In this document: one piece after another, positions 11,086-22,740 of the stretch
How the letters are laid out: every line of letters begins with the position of its first letter
How positions within the stretch are numbered: the first letter of the stretch is position 1
Origin: Trichostrongylus colubriformis
Taxonomy: Eukaryota > Nematoda > Chromadorea > Rhabditida > Trichostrongylidae
Length of the DNA stretch: 64,000 nucleotides
Direction: 5' to 3'
NCBI GenBank assembly: GCA_963978905.1
Contig: OZ022257.1
Span: forward strand, 52,966,873-53,030,872
The notes under the pieces: model-generated
The model's input: only the letters and a program-made list of their open reading frames with translations
What the model was told of the DNA's origin: nothing
Databases searched by the model: none
Program-made: the position numbers and the translations under genes

Positions 11086-12120
11086 GTTACGAAGAAACAT
11101 AGATGCTTCTGTTCTAGGGTCTCCATTCCATGAAGGGAACCTCCCACTAAAGCTAAATTTAGTGCCAATTATTGGTGTTTTTTCCTGCTAGCAGTTTTAG
11201 CTACGTGATGCGGCTCGCGCATACACTTCACTGCTGAGAGGGGGCTGCGCATAAAACGATGTCAGCAAAGGTTCAGCTATACGTTTTAACAGAGATAAGG
11301 TTGACTTTGCTCTGAAGCGGACAGACCCATGCACTGATCGTCACTTATGGTATTCAAAGTATTGCGCTGCAACATTTGCCACCCCTCCCCACCATTGTGA
11401 CGGCAGCACTCTGAAATGGCTGTAAGTGTTGTAGACAGTTGTATACGCAGTGGATAGTGTTATCGCAACCTCAGATTGATGCAACAAGGCCATTTATCTA
11501 CCCACCTCCGTGGGTGGTCGATTTTTCTACCGACTTCTTATCTCAACGACTTCGTTGCAAAGGTACAGACACACAGGCATGACGACAAAGATGTATACAA
11601 ACTCACAAACAACCACCTTCAGTGGCAAAACTGCCCTTGGAAAAACACGACTTGAAGTTCCCATATCTTATAGCACTCTCCGGAGCATCATTCCAGGGGC
11701 ATTACATCACTATTTCGAGTTGTTGAGAGGGCGTAGCAACGTTTGCGATTGCCTGACTCGGCCACTAACCACTGATCACCTTGGCTTTAACATCCCACAA
11801 ATAAACATCAATCTGCTAAAATGCTGCAAACGGTGTCCCTGATGGTCCAGAGCATTTTCCGGGCACTACTCTTCACATCTACAACACGTACTTCTGGCTA
11901 CATGTGAAACTCCTGTTTCATCCTTAACGTCGAGCTCTTGAGTGGTTCTCGCATCCAATACACCACCCTTTGTTGCATGACGAACAATATTTCGTGAAGC
12001 TTTTGTAGTTGCTTGCAATAGGCAATTGACAGTATTTTGACGCCGTCTACACTCACACCCGGTACTGTGGAAAAAAATCTGACTGGAGCACAAGAGGTCA
12101 ATGCGACGCTACAGGGGAGG
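11086..12120. other. intron 1 of gene A, left part
   Basis: This aligns with 25731-26870 in gene B at moderate identity, which shows that introns were duplicated with the genes. No additional coding exon is conserved in frame between the two copies. Confidence 0.45.
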
Positions 12121-14100
12121 AGAGCTCTTCCGAATAGCTCTAGTGTTGATCGTGTTACACAAAATAAGGTGCAAAGATCCTACTTTATATGATTCGCTTA
12201 GTATGTGTGTGTGTCCGTCTGTCTGTCACGATATTCATATCTCGCGCCGCAGCGAAGCTGGAACGCTGAATTTTACAAGTGGTGTAGGGGGTGATATGGG
12301 GACCTACGCAGTGGACCGAAAGTGGATGTAGGGGGTGATATGGGGACCTAGGCGGTAGACCGAAAGTGATAGCAGCTGATACGCGCTGATAAGGTGTCTT
12401 GTAAGGCGAGTGTCACCGAAATGGTGTCGACAATCGGGTTGATCCTAGAGCGCTCACACTCACAGGTGTTTTGCGGTATGGGGCGGGAACATTAATGGTG
12501 AGTGACCTGCATTGATAACAGTTGGTATGATACGATAAGGAGGTGATATGGCTATAGTCGTCAAATCCGTTTTGTTTTTCTCATTGATTCTGGAGCACTA
12601 ATACTCATAGGTTCTTAGCAGGGTGGGCCAGGGACTCTGATGGTGGGTGATCCAAATTAATAATGGTTGATAGGATTTGATAAGGAGCATGAGAAGGCAA
12701 ATATCGTCACATTCGTTTCGCCTTTCGGGTCGATGCCAGAGCGCTGACACTCATAGGTGTTTGGCAGACTGGGCCAGGGACATTAATGGTGGGTTATTCT
12801 TGACAATGGTTGATAAGATTCGATAAGTAGTATAAAATGCCTAGACTCGTCGAATCTGTTTTGCTTTTCTCATAATTCCTGGAGCGCCAAGTTTCATAGG
12901 TTTCAAGCAGGGTGAGCCAGGGACTTTAATCGTGGATGACCCGCGTTGATAACTGTTTATAAGCTTCGATAAGAAGCGTAAAATGCCTAGAGTCGTCGAA
13001 TCTGTCTCGTCGTATTGGTCCTGAAGCGCTGACACTCATAGGCGTTTAGCAGGGTGGGCCAGGGATATTAATGGTGGGTGATCCAAATTGATAATGTTTG
13101 ATAAGTTACGATAAGGAGCATGAGAAGACAAATGTCGTCAAATTCGTATCCCCATTCGGGTCGATCCAAGAGCTCTGACACTCACAGGTGTTTTGAGAGG
13201 TGGGACGGGCACGCCAATGGTGGATGATCCAAAGTGATAATGGCTGATAGGATTCGGTTAGGAGGGTGAGAAGGGAAATGCCACCAAGGCCGATTCGCTT
13301 TTACGGCTAACAATGGAATGTTCAGATTCGCCAGATAATGCAGGGTACGGTGATCTCAATTACATTGTTGGGTACAGGAGCCTCAGTGAAGGGCTTACAC
13401 TGACTGATAAGAACCATTAGGAATCGGATGGAATGAAATTCTTCACATCGATTGTTACTACTACACGACCGCATTAGCAAAAGCGTCTGATGCTCAGTGC
13501 CACTAGTGAACATATTTTGTTTATGTTCTGATATCAGTAGCCAATGTATCGACCGCTGAATTTCCTAGTGCTCTTGATACTGCAATCTAAACTGATAATC
13601 ATGATACAACTTATATTTGTGATAGCAAAGTAAGCGGTTCACTCGGAAGCATTTTCTAATGCGGTACTGGCGGCAACACTGGGTATCGACCGCTACACTA
13701 TGTACCATTCCGAGTAGTTAAGCATGTTTACGGAAACGATAAACATCTGTAAGGGGGACACCGATCTACCATTAGTGTGTAGGGATGATAAGCAAGTGAG
13801 CAAATTCTTACCAATCGATGCAATCGAATGCAAAACTATCGATCTCCAAGCTATATGTCGATGACGTGCAAAATGGGTTCGATGCAAAGCGACTGAAATA
13901 TATCATTACCGAAATGCTTTTTTATCACGCCGTCTTCCCTGCTTTTTTCCAATTCAATAGCTCAGCTGAATGCAAATGGAAGGAAATTTCCGCTAAATCT
14001 CATACACAACTGTGGTCAGGCGATCAAAGCCATTTTGCAAAACTTCGCCATGAATCCGCGCAGTAGTGTGCGCCAGCCATTAGGTGGACAAAATGGCGCG
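12121..14100 (+). repeat. satellite-cored element in intron 1 of gene A (about 145-bp units)
   Basis: The left end has the family's terminal segment, with TCTGTCTGTCACGATATTCA and CTCGCGCCGCAGCGAAGCTG. Then come about seven tandem units at 12250-13320. The recurring GATAAGG-like anchor occurs at about 12534, 12679, 12822, 12968, 13110 and 13257, giving a period of 142-147 bp. The right part, to about 14100, carries CTGATATCAGT, TGTATCGACCGCT and GAATCCGCGCAGTAGTGTGCGCCAGCC-like tails. The gene B intron holds an orthologous array at 26870-28960, so the element predates the duplication. Confidence 0.75.
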
Positions 14101-14230
14101 TGTTCAATCCTCAGACTAATGCTTTTACCTCGAAGAAATGAAGACTTTATTTGGGAGAAATTGCAAGAGTCTTCGCAAAAATAATTTACAACCTTTGACT
14201 TGCGCCACTAAAAATTTTCCAACAATTTAG

Positions 14231-14335
14231 ACCTATGACGACCCTGTTCCTTGTCTGCTATTTCGATCCAAGAACCAAGCACCCGGCTGGTGTGTTACCT
14301 CAGTTCAAGCAGGATTTGCTCCAAAAAAACTGTTG
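14231..14335 (+). CDS. gene A exon 3: first Cys module
   Basis: This 35-codon exon runs from acceptor ACAATTTAG to donor TTG|GTAGGT and is phase 0 at both ends. It begins TYDDPVPCLLFRS and contains APGWCVTSVQAGFAP, giving two cysteines 19 residues apart (residues 8 and 23 are the positions I count within the exon). Gene B's exon at 29051 is identical in length and differs by four residues. The conservation of protein sequence over flanking intron supports real coding history. It is predicted to lie in the extracellular head. Confidence 0.75.
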
Positions 14336-14609
14336 GTAGGTGGTTCATTACTAGACAGGTAGCAGGAATAGCTCCCTTTTCCCAATACTAGAAATAGGAA
14401 CTCTGTAAAAGTAGTAATAAATGGTATTCAAGTGAGGAAACAGAGTGCCTTAAAAACCGGAGGGTCATAAAGGTGCACCCCTAGGAAGCAGCTCTTGCTC
14501 ACATATTTGCAAGTTGGTTTTTTTGAAATTACTGCAAGCATGAGTTCTTACGAACCTGCTCACTACTTTCCGGGACTGTTGTATATTCATTTAAATAAAT
14601 AACTTTCAG

Positions 14610-14699
14610 AACTTTAGCGAAGTTTGTATCTTGAGAGATGATTATTGGGTCGAATGTCGTTGTCCGCAAGGCTATTTTAGCTGTAATAAAGATATTCTG
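14610..14699 (+). CDS. gene A exon 4: second Cys module
   Basis: This 30-codon exon runs from acceptor AACTTTCAG to donor CTG|GTATGT and is phase 0 at both ends. It starts NFSEVC, with a potential N-glycosylation sequon, and ends with the compact Cys cluster VECRCPQGYFSCNKDIL. The C.C.....C spacing is reminiscent of the end of EGF-like modules but is too short to be one. Gene B at 29438 has three or four substitutions, including L to K and D to N. The domain family is not recognised. Confidence 0.75.
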
Positions 14700-15709
14700 G
14701 TATGTCTGCTCACCTATATCTGAGTATACACGTGTGACCCGTTAGGTACCCTACCAAACCTTGACACCTTCCCCTAAGGGTTGGTTCGACCAACAGGTAT
14801 GGCCAAAAGTTCTTGTGTGTGCCAGAGCACGCTGCGCATCGAGCACTGAGTTGGAAGTGGGGGGCTCAGATTGTTACTTCTTTGCAATTGATTCTTTTGT
14901 ATGTGTAGGTGTGCACGTGGTCTCGATGTAGGTGCAATATCACTACATGTCTGATGGTGTACCGTTTTCCGTGTATACCAGCTTTCATCGCGGTGCTAAC
15001 GCCATACATTAGAGGGCGTCATGAAAACCCGTAGACCAGCCTAAGAAGTTAGATGCTGTGATACGAATATTCGGGGGAGAGATAGTATTTATGAGCTTCA
15101 GCATTAAGCTTCTTTTAAGGCTCAATCTGAGAGCTCAGTCGTGGTGAGCTTCAGTGATTGCATAGAGATTCCTCCACACCTCTAATAGCCGTGAAGCTCA
15201 CCATTATTTCATAAAATCTTGGGTGAAGGACACATGCATGATTGAAGTAATTAGTTTGAATTACTCCATCGGTCTTCACTACTTATGTATCCACCTAATG
15301 GATTCGATAGTGAAAACGATACTATTGAAAGCAGGAGTGAAGGAGTTCAGTGAGCGCCTCAAAGAAATCGTGCACAAAGAAATGGTCCTCTCTGTTACCC
15401 ATATATTTATTTTGTATTCGTTATATAAGGGACGCATGCAAAGTTTCACGTGAAAGAGTTAGGATTCGGCTAAAATACAGCTCTTCAAAGTTGCGGCCGA
15501 GGGGGCTGGGCTTCCGAGTAGGTGCTCTGTCCCGTCGTCCATAGCGGTTGGAAAGGGGCTGTATGGTAGCCGGATTCTCACTATTTCGCGTGAAATTTTG
15601 CACGCAGCCATTATCAAGCAAATACAGCATGATTATATGAAAGCAGAAAAAGTCATTTCGGTGAACGATTCCTATATGGATCTAATAAGCAACCAGCGCT
15701 ATGCGCTTG
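14700..15709. other. intron 4 of gene A, left part
   Basis: This aligns in patches with 29528-31060 of gene B. Paired open frames such as 15223-15453 and 30391-30702 share DNA similarity (GAGTGAAGGA, ATCGTGCAC, ACCCATA) but not reading frame. I call no exon. Confidence 0.4.
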
Positions 15710-16145
15710 TCGTACCTCTTGGAGGCATTCCAGGATAACCTTGAGTATGTTCAAGCGCTGATTCATTAATTATCGGGTGCTGAAGATAACGCCGACGAAG
15801 AAAAATCCAGAGTGAAGCTTCAGAAAATGGCGAAATTGAGGCCTCCTGGTACCAGCTTTGTGCCAGATTACCGTGTGAAGGTGCCTTTGACTCTGATCCC
15901 GCTGGTATAATGACTGGTATCATAAGGAATTTTGACTTATCGCATGAGTAGCAGGTCTCCTTCCCGCGGTCGTTGCCAGCGATGACGTCGAGGTTGGACG
16001 AGTAGCGCTCCATGGTGGAGTTGCGCTGGCTTCATTGGCTTTGTACTACACCTTGATAAAGCTACAGCTCTCGTAACTAAGGGGCAAACCATTTGACCAT
16101 GAAGGAGGATTTAATGCTGCAGTATTCCTGGAATGTGCCTTCAAG
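15710..16145. mobile_element. non-autonomous TIR element (AGGCACATTCCAGG family), degraded
   Basis: The left end has GGAGGCATTCCAGGATAACC and the right end ATTCCTGGAATGTGCCTTCA, which are inverted relative to each other. The interior shares GCCAGATTACCGTGTGAA and CGCTGGTAT..TGA with the copy at 31065-31555. The orthologous positions in introns of A and B indicate insertion before the duplication. Confidence 0.5.
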
Positions 16146-16963
16146 TTAGCTGCCTGCTTATTTTGTGGAAATTCCTAATATTCTTCTTACCTACAACCTG
16201 CATACTCTTTCGTTGGAAGTTCAAGCAAACAGTTGAAAGTTGGCGGATTTGAAAGGAGCTCCAAGAATTGGACTTATGTTTCTATTTATAAACTACCAAC
16301 GCAAGCGTAGTATAAGAAAACAAGTATAGCAACAGACAACGAGGTCTGATACACTCGACGATAACCAGTTAAGTCGACTTGCTTCCTCACAGAATTAGAT
16401 CTTTGGGTAACTATCAAGGACGCATCTTTTTCACACCGTCATGGTCATGGCGCTACACCTGATCGATCTCACTCCGAAGGCACCCATTTTGCTCAGTTGG
16501 CCAATAAGGGAGCTCAAAAGGCTGGCGTCGTAGTCGAGCAGATAAAGCTCAGTGATGGAGCACCGTGACGGCGCGAGAAGGGTGCAGCCTAGATTGGTGC
16601 TGGCCTAAGGGAGAAGTAGACTAATCTGGCGTGAAGTATGCCTGTAAGGAGAATTGCACCTCAGAGCCTAGATACTCTCATTTCCAAAGTAGGGAAGTAT
16701 GCAGGTGAAATATAACAAGAGCTATGACATTCAACTTTGATCTACTCTTTTCGAGGTTGCTATTTTGTACATGTTGATGAAAAACTGGGTAACATTTGAA
16801 CAGTCGGAAATAACTATAGATATACAGTGATTCTTTCGAAGCGCACATGTCATCACACTGTTATTCGGCAGTGCCTATATTTACGGACGCCATCCGAAAG
16901 CATTCATATCGTTGGTTGTCTTCGTGTCAATTCACAATCGCCATTCCATGTAATTGCTTCCAG
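16146..16963. other. intron 4 of gene A, right part
   Basis: This aligns with 31556-32120 of gene B. The uninterrupted string CCATTCCATGTAATTGCTTC at 16941-16960 shows the pre-insertion state of the TA site hit by the foldback element in gene B. Confidence 0.5.
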
Positions 16964-17171
16964 AACTGGTTGCAAGATGGCAGAAGTGTTCACTGCCTCT
17001 GGGACATAGTATATTATGCGAATCTAACCCAATATGAACGATATCATGAATGGATGGCAAAAAGCAAGACGCCTCTCCCTACTACCGTCACCACCACCAC
17101 ATCGACTTCAGCTACAACGTTCACTAACGCCACCACTTCAAGCACCACCTTATCCACTGGCACAATCACAG
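16964..17171 (+). CDS. gene A exon 5: aromatic-rich region and Thr-rich stalk
   Basis: This 208-nt exon enters in phase 0 after TTGCTTCCAG and exits in phase 1 before GTATCG. It reads NWLQDGRSVHCLWDIVYYAN, then LTQYERYHEWMAKSKT, then a Thr/Ser-rich tail of about 30 residues. N-L-T in YANLTQ is a glycosylation sequon conserved as N-I-T in gene B. The Thr-rich part should be O-glycosylated and extended, lifting the Cys-rich head from the membrane. The exon is fully open even though the next exon is damaged. Confidence 0.75.
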
Positions 17172-17408
17172 GTATCGCTGAAACTGAGCCTATATGTGCA
17201 TGACAAGTGCTTTTTGTATCACTGCCTATACACTTCAGGTGAAGTTCACGTGGCAGAATTTATAGCACACCACCTAGTCGATGGTGAGTGATGCTTCTTA
17301 TCTCCAATTCAAGTGATAGATCGTCGTTTCACCCTGTTCACCCTGACTGTATAGTTGACAGGAAAGGGGACTTTTCGAAGCATTCTTTCGTTTCACTGTA
17401 CCTTTTAG

Positions 17409-17483
17409 AATTTCCTACAGCAGCTGGTACTGGCATAATCTTAGAGTTTCATCACCATATCGTAAAGCTGAAACTAAGGCGCA
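17409..17483 (+). pseudogene. gene A SPYR exon, frameshifted with lost donor
   Basis: Aligned with gene B 33798-33873, this copy is 75 instead of 76 nt. The missing base lies near 17445 (GAG-TTTCATCACC against GACGATTCATCACC). The conserved SPYR.AK..A peptide is therefore out of frame; the actual reading is EFPTAAGTGIILEFHHH and onward. The donor dinucleotide GT after the exon is AT here (GCGCA|ATCCGT against GCGCG|GTCAGT). Without splicing, translation would stop at 17492-17494 after KLKLRRNPY. Confidence 0.7.
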
Positions 17484-18620
17484 ATCCGTATTGACATGCT
17501 TGTTCCTAAAAGGAAAATCGTTTGGGAGGTTGAAGTTTCATAGTGTCTGACCGAGGAGCGATGTCCGACCTGAATTTCAGCTCCGATTACTCTCAGTAGC
17601 TGCTCTGCAAATTTGCTCAACGAATTCGTTTCTGTTGAAATCCATCCACAAAATATTATATGACTACGTTTTTTACTGACAATGGGTGGGTGCGGACAGC
17701 TGTGGCGCTGCTTCTTAGAATTATTTTAGGCGTTTCATGTCCACGTTACTGTGTGAAAAGCTAGCAGAAGATATCTCCAGTATCTCCAGTCTGCGGGATC
17801 TCTCAAAGGAATTGTAAACTCCGTTTTGCACAGACACCTCAGTAAGGTGGGGCTCCGTGTGTCACCCGTTAAAGAAGAAGATGGTCGACGACTTGTGCAT
17901 TGACGTGCGCTGCATTGGCTTGGGTGTCTATGATTCTTTCGCACATCGCAACTCTTTCCCTGAAGAAGCCACAGGAGTTGAGGCTACAGCCGGCCCGCAG
18001 ACATCGACTTTCCAAGGACCCATCAAGCGATACCTTCGTGCCTGCATCTAATGTATACGGGTGCCACTCGTTTCCTTGTAGTCACAAATTGAAACGCACT
18101 GAAGGACAAACAAGAGAATTCCATTACTGGCTACTGTACCTGCCAGAGATGGGATTCCGTCACTATAGGCACCTGCTCGCAAATGTTTGCCAGAAGTGCA
18201 CCTCTAGTCGAATAACATACGTGAAAGTGAATTGAACGTCTTCATTTTTGCCTTCGGTAGTGGACCTATGCACTCCGCAGAATTTCCAAGACAACAGATA
18301 TATTAGTTTCTAGTGTCATCTGCCCTCTACGTTGCCGAATACCAGACAACGGAGTGGTAGAACGTCTCGTTTCCTGTGTGACCGAACAGTGGGCCAAGCT
18401 GACGATCGTCGAAGTTTCTGGCTAGATTTCCTTTCCACATGCACCACTCACTTGTGAATAGACAGTATTGCAGCTAACCAAGTTCAATCTAAATCAGAAA
18501 AACAACTGAAAGTTCAAAAACTTCGAATAACTACGTTTGCATCCGTTCCTTGCCACGTTGCCGAATCTGAAAAATAAAAAGCACTGAATTTCAAAGTCCC
18601 AGCTTGGTTACTATCGTTAA
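17484..18620. other. last intron of gene A, left part
   Basis: Open frames such as 17900-18235 exist but are not conserved with the short (162 nt) corresponding intron of gene B. I see no gene or element ends between 17484 and 18616. Confidence 0.35.
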
Positions 18621-19881
18621 CAGCACACCACGCGATAATCAAATTAGTGGTTTACATTCTTGGTGCAAGTAGATCCTTGGTAACTGCTCAGACTGCATCT
18701 TTGTTGCGGCTTCACCTCGCTCCCTCACGGTGTTGTGCCTGCTTGGACACAACCGACCTACCCCCATCCAACCAAATTGCATCCGCCCTGAGACCGGGGT
18801 CAAGCCTCCGTTGAGGAATCCTCAACGCGGGGGTCGTATTTGGTCCGCTAGGGGGAGTCGTAATCGTTGAGGTAGGCAGTGATCAACAGAATTTCTCAGA
18901 CTGAGGGTCTAAAGTGTAAGAGGAGAAATGATGAAAGTGACTAGTTGCTTTCGATCCCGAAACTAGTTCAACTCAAACATCATGGAAACCTCATGCATGG
19001 TGCGATCAGCAACGAACCGGACAACTCCAATAGCCCTTTCCTTGGTAAAATTCATCGATAACCGTGGAAAGCGATATCTATCAACGAATACAATCGTGGA
19101 TGGACACTCCAGTAACAATTGGATGAAAACGAAAAATCAGCTGATATGGACTTCTTTCATATCTTGCTACGATTGCAAGTACGTGATCTGGTGTTAGCGG
19201 CCAGTATGCGAACCGGAAAAAGGTTTGTATTCATTGAGAATGTGGATGAAATCCTTATACATTACGCATCCCACAGAGAACCTCGCCGACGTTTCTCGCC
19301 CTCCCACTTAGCCTTCGAAAGCGAAGGATGCGTACTAGAGAAATCTCAGTAACAATAAATCGATGTTCCGGAAGAATCGTGGGAAGATCTCGCGAATTCG
19401 ACGAAATAAATTTCCTCAAGTGGCTTTCCTCAAGGTCTCTTCTTTCGTTTTGAAGATATGGCATAGTTCAGACTTGGTAGAAACCACAGAAGAAGCGGAA
19501 CCTGAGAAAAAGGGGGGGTCGTATCGAGGCTCCCTTTTTTTTGGGGGGGGGGGGGGAGGTTCGTATTTTTTGAAAATTTTCCTTGACCGCACGCTTGACT
19601 GTGCCTGAGACCGTGCAAGCTGCTTTCATAATCGAAATGGCGGTTTCATCAAATTATCTTCTCTTATCCCAAGTTTCCCTCTGTACGTGAGCCTCTCATT
19701 GGAAAATTGTTCGTCTATGGCTGGGTGTGGTATGGTTGGGTGGGCGTGGCTTGGTTGTGTTCGAGCAGGAACAACATCATGAGGGTACACCTTGCAGTCG
19801 GAACCAAGGTGCAGCGTGAGCAGCATCCAAGGTCTGCTTCCCCCGAGCAAGCCATTAATCTGATTATCGCGTAGTGTGCCT
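18621..19881. mobile_element. TTAA-flanked TIR element, piggyBac-like, 1.26 kb
   Basis: The ends are inverted copies (AGCACACCACGCGATAATC at the left, GATTATCGCGTAGTGTGCC at the right) and TTAA flanks both sides (18617-18620 and 19882-19885). The inverted similarity reaches well inside, with GGTGCAAG and TTGTTGC near 18680-18760 against GCAACAACATC-type sequence near 19770. A 13-base G run is at 19543-19557. TTAA target sites are typical of piggyBac-class elements; no transposase is visible. It lies in the last intron of gene A and is absent from the same intron of gene B. Confidence 0.6.
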
Positions 19882-19918
19882 TTAATAATCGTTACGTGGA
19901 CATTACTCAATTTTTCAG

Positions 19919-20234
19919 GAAAAAAGCGGCCTTCAGTCTCCTTGTGCTTAGCATCTGCTTGGTTTGCGTATTATTTCTCCAGCTGATGTTCATCAAAATG
20001 CTACGACACGCTCATCGCAACATTATGAACACTATGTAAACATTGAAAGATGCCGAGTCGAAGCCTGCAAAGGAATCAAATGTGATTGCTTCAAAGTTCG
20101 CTGAAGAACCTATCCAAAGATCGAAAAAATCGCTCAATGTGCTTGAAGGGAAGATTGACGAGCCATCAGAGCACGAAGGAACCAATGATGTCTACCTCTC
20201 TAATAACAAGAATGGAGCGAATAGGTTGAAATGA
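19919..20234 (+). pseudogene. gene A terminal exon, disrupted after the transmembrane helix
   Basis: The exon starts after TTTTTCAG with the shared KKAAF and hydrophobic LLVLSICLVCVLFLQLMFI. Relative to gene 0 a base is missing in the CATCGGCAACAC region near 20016. The shifted frame runs into TAA at 20037-20039, and two more lost bases just after restore the original frame. The downstream part, 20043-20234, is still clearly homologous (ESNVIASKFAEEP, DEPSEHEG, NDVYLSNNKN). So the tail coding region is preserved but separated from the helix by a stop, typical of a recently dying gene. Confidence 0.75.
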
Positions 20235-21779
20235 GAGCAGAATGTCTTCCTTTATTGCGGCTTCTTATTATAAATTCTATCGTATATCATCCGCATGCAC
20301 TCTCTACTCAATTAACGAATAACAAAAGTTCGTGATCGAAATCACATCATAGTGCATTTGATACATTACATTGGATTCACTGCAAAGCTTACTGCAGGTT
20401 ATTCCAACCCAGTTTGGTCCGGCACAGCAACAGGTGTACGTACATTCAAAGAGGATAATAATTATCACAGCAGATTCAGCAAGCCCGAGTGGACATTAAT
20501 TTCCTTCTGTTATAATAACCAGTAACTTTGTGCGTCTGTTTGTCAAGATGTCGGTATTTAAGTGTATCTGTCCGTCCGCCAGTGATTTTGGGGAATGATA
20601 GAGCAAAGTAACCTTTTTTGTTAGAAACCGAAGGGTATTGGAGTATCATTGTAAGGCTGTATTTTCATTGTGATAGCACCTCCCACTTATATAAGCACCT
20701 GCTTCGTATCCTCACCGTCATTCTGCGGCGCACAGTAGGTGTCGGCACATTGAGTTGACATGCAGGTATGTTTAGTTGTGGGATGAACGTTACCATTTGG
20801 ACTGGACCGCCGGAGAATGGGTAATTGAGTAGATGAAGACTATTTCAAGCTTTTTAGCAAGTCATAGTTGGCTTAGTTGGCAATCACGAAGTACATAGGG
20901 GGCCGAAATTGGATGGTGGCCTCACAAGATTGGATGGGTATTTCCTGATTTCTGTGACTGGGTGGCACCAATGGATTTGCGGATAAATATGAATTTAAGA
21001 ATATATACGATAGTCTTCACTAGAACACACCGTTGATTAGCCCCCATTAACATTACTGTGGATACCAGTCGGACCACCGAGCCGCTATCGGCCGCTTTAC
21101 GTTCCCAGAAGGTCGACTTCGACAGCCGTTTCAGATTTTATTTTTTTCCGAATGTTACTCACTGTTTACATACAGAGCGTAGTTATTACTTCTCCAGTGC
21201 TCCGCTCTTTAAGGTTGCTGCGCTGGCTCTGCCAAAACTATATAGATTTGCTTCAGTGTCGATCGACACATGAGGCTTAATTATCAAGTCTGATCAGATT
21301 CCTTTACGGACTCATGACCGCTGTGCATTCCATTCCCCTTTTCGGTCTGTTGCAGTAAAAGCTACTATCACTGCCGCCGCCTCTGAGGGCAGCAAGGAGT
21401 TGCCTGGACGCCGGAAGGATGAGACAATGTATCGTCAGATTCATTTTCGATAATATTATAATGCCCGCAATGATGCCATGGGATCAGAGTATGGCCATAA
21501 TATGTTAAATTCCGCTACCGGATTGGATAAAGCGAAGTCCCTGCGAGAGATATGCGCTTTTCACATCCTGTTTAGTGTACGCCGAACAATTGCCACATAT
21601 CACATTTGACTTTTTATCAGCGAGAGCTACTTTTCAGTATTCATATTAGTAATAACCGCTGACGAATGCAAAAAGTGTGTAAATGGCATTCAAAGAAAAA
21701 TGGAATCTCAAAGGAGGCGGCGAAGCTGGGCCTTCGAGAATAAGGAGCGCCCGGCGACAGCTCTGCGATCCAATTGGTT
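20235..21779. other. downstream flank of gene A and unassigned intergenic sequence
   Basis: Similarity to gene 0's downstream flank runs to about 20460, with the poly(A) site changed to AATAAC near 20315. Beyond that I see no gene. The 71-codon frame at 21058 has no family features. Confidence 0.45.
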
Positions 21780-22480
21780 GAGGTAGAACATTATCATGCA
21801 TCTGCACCGAATTGTGTTCCACAGGGTGGGGGTCACGGATCGGATTTCCGCGCTACCGCGCGCGACCGGCGCGGCGGGTGCGAGTGCCAGTGGCAAGGCA
21901 TGGCAGCCTTCATGCGGGAAGTGTGGCACGAGTGGAAGCGCAGACTTGACGCAGTCACGCTCGGCCGTTCTCCCACGGGCAAGCGATGCGGCGACTCGTA
22001 CTGGTGGCGCCGCGAGTGCACCGCCGCGGAGCGGAAATTCGACCTCGTGACCCTCACCCTGTCCCACCTACATATAAAGCCAAGTTGGGCAAAAATTTCC
22101 GCAAAAGTAAAACGGTTACGGTTATCCTGCGCATCTCTCCATGGAACAAGTCTCATTCAAGCTTCGTTGTAATCCTACGGCAGTGCTAAAGTGCATATTT
22201 TTCAATCCATACCAAAACTTTGTTGTTATGGATAAAAGCTTCGGTGTCGCACTGAAATCGAAGCTGCGCTCCATGCCTTTCGGGCACATCTGCTGATCCA
22301 TTACACTAGCGAAAGCCCTTTCGCCTCAACTGAGCTTCTGAATGGTATATTTATCACTCCCACGTATAAAGTGTAGACCCGCTGATACCGGCATCATACC
22401 GCGAAGCTGGCAGTATAAGTAGACGTTGATTTTTGATATTTTTGATTTCTGGTGGCTGCTGATTTTCGCCGCAGTCAATT
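21780..22480 (-). repeat. tRNA-derived dispersed repeat, with a GC-rich insert
   Basis: The outer parts match the copy at 2487-3120: TCTGCACC.AATTGTGTTCCAC on the left, GCGCATCTCTCCAT and AATCCATACCAAAACTTTGT on the right. Between about 21830 and 22060 this copy has some 230 bp of GC-rich sequence (CGCGCGCGACCGGCGCGGCG region) that the first copy lacks. The tRNA-like core, minus strand, lies near 22246-22315 and is degraded. Six overlapping open frames across the GC-rich insert reflect composition, not genes. Confidence 0.5.
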
Positions 22481-22486
22481 TTTCGC

Positions 22487-22740
22487 GATGTGAAAGTTGT
22501 CAAAAGTATGCTCAGTTATGGGCAGATGCTTCATTCTCGAACGAAAGTCGAGCCCGCACTCCATGCTTTTCGGGCATATGCGCCATTCAAAAGCTGCGTC
22601 AAGGTGAAAGTCAAGGTGAAAGGGGTTTCGAAGATCCCCTGCCTTGGAAGACTACCACATACGCCCATATAGCATGGAGTGCGGGTTCAAGTTCCATCCG
22701 TATCCGAAGCTTTTGCCCATAACACAGCATACTTGTCACA
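22487..22740. repeat. head-to-head pair of tRNA-like repeats
   Basis: The left half contains GTTGTCAAAAGTATGCTCAG and a minus-strand tRNA-like core with GTCGAGCCCGCACTCCATGC. The right half contains the reverse complement order, GCATGGAGTGCGGGTTCAAG and AACACAGCATACTTGTCACA. The plus-strand B-box-like GGTTCAAGTTCC is at 22684-22695. The two copies form a large imperfect hairpin. Confidence 0.5.

Larger units (their letters stand above)
10788..20234 (+). pseudogene. gene A: decaying copy of the clustered membrane-protein family
   Basis: Gene A has the same exon order as gene B: signal exon (10788-10904), doubtful exon 2 (10988-11085), Cys exons (14231-14335 and 14610-14699), Thr-rich exon (16964-17171), SPYR exon (17409-17483) and transmembrane exon (19919-20234). 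The first Cys exons and the Thr-rich exon are open and keep phase. The 3' half is damaged: a 1-base deletion in the SPYR exon, its donor GT changed to AT, compensating indels that bring a TAA into the last exon, and AATAAA changed to AATAAC. Reading through the lost donor would end at 17492-17494 and give a protein without a membrane anchor. So it is either a pseudogene or a source of a secreted form; the sequence alone cannot decide. Confidence 0.7.

Noticed and set aside
14610..14699. EGF-like domain in exon 4
   Set aside because: The CxC.....C spacing recalls an EGF end, but there are too few residues and cysteines for a complete EGF module.
21774..22172. 132-codon frame and five overlapping frames in a GC-rich patch
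   Set aside because: The patch is an insert within a tRNA-derived repeat and high GC explains the lack of stops.
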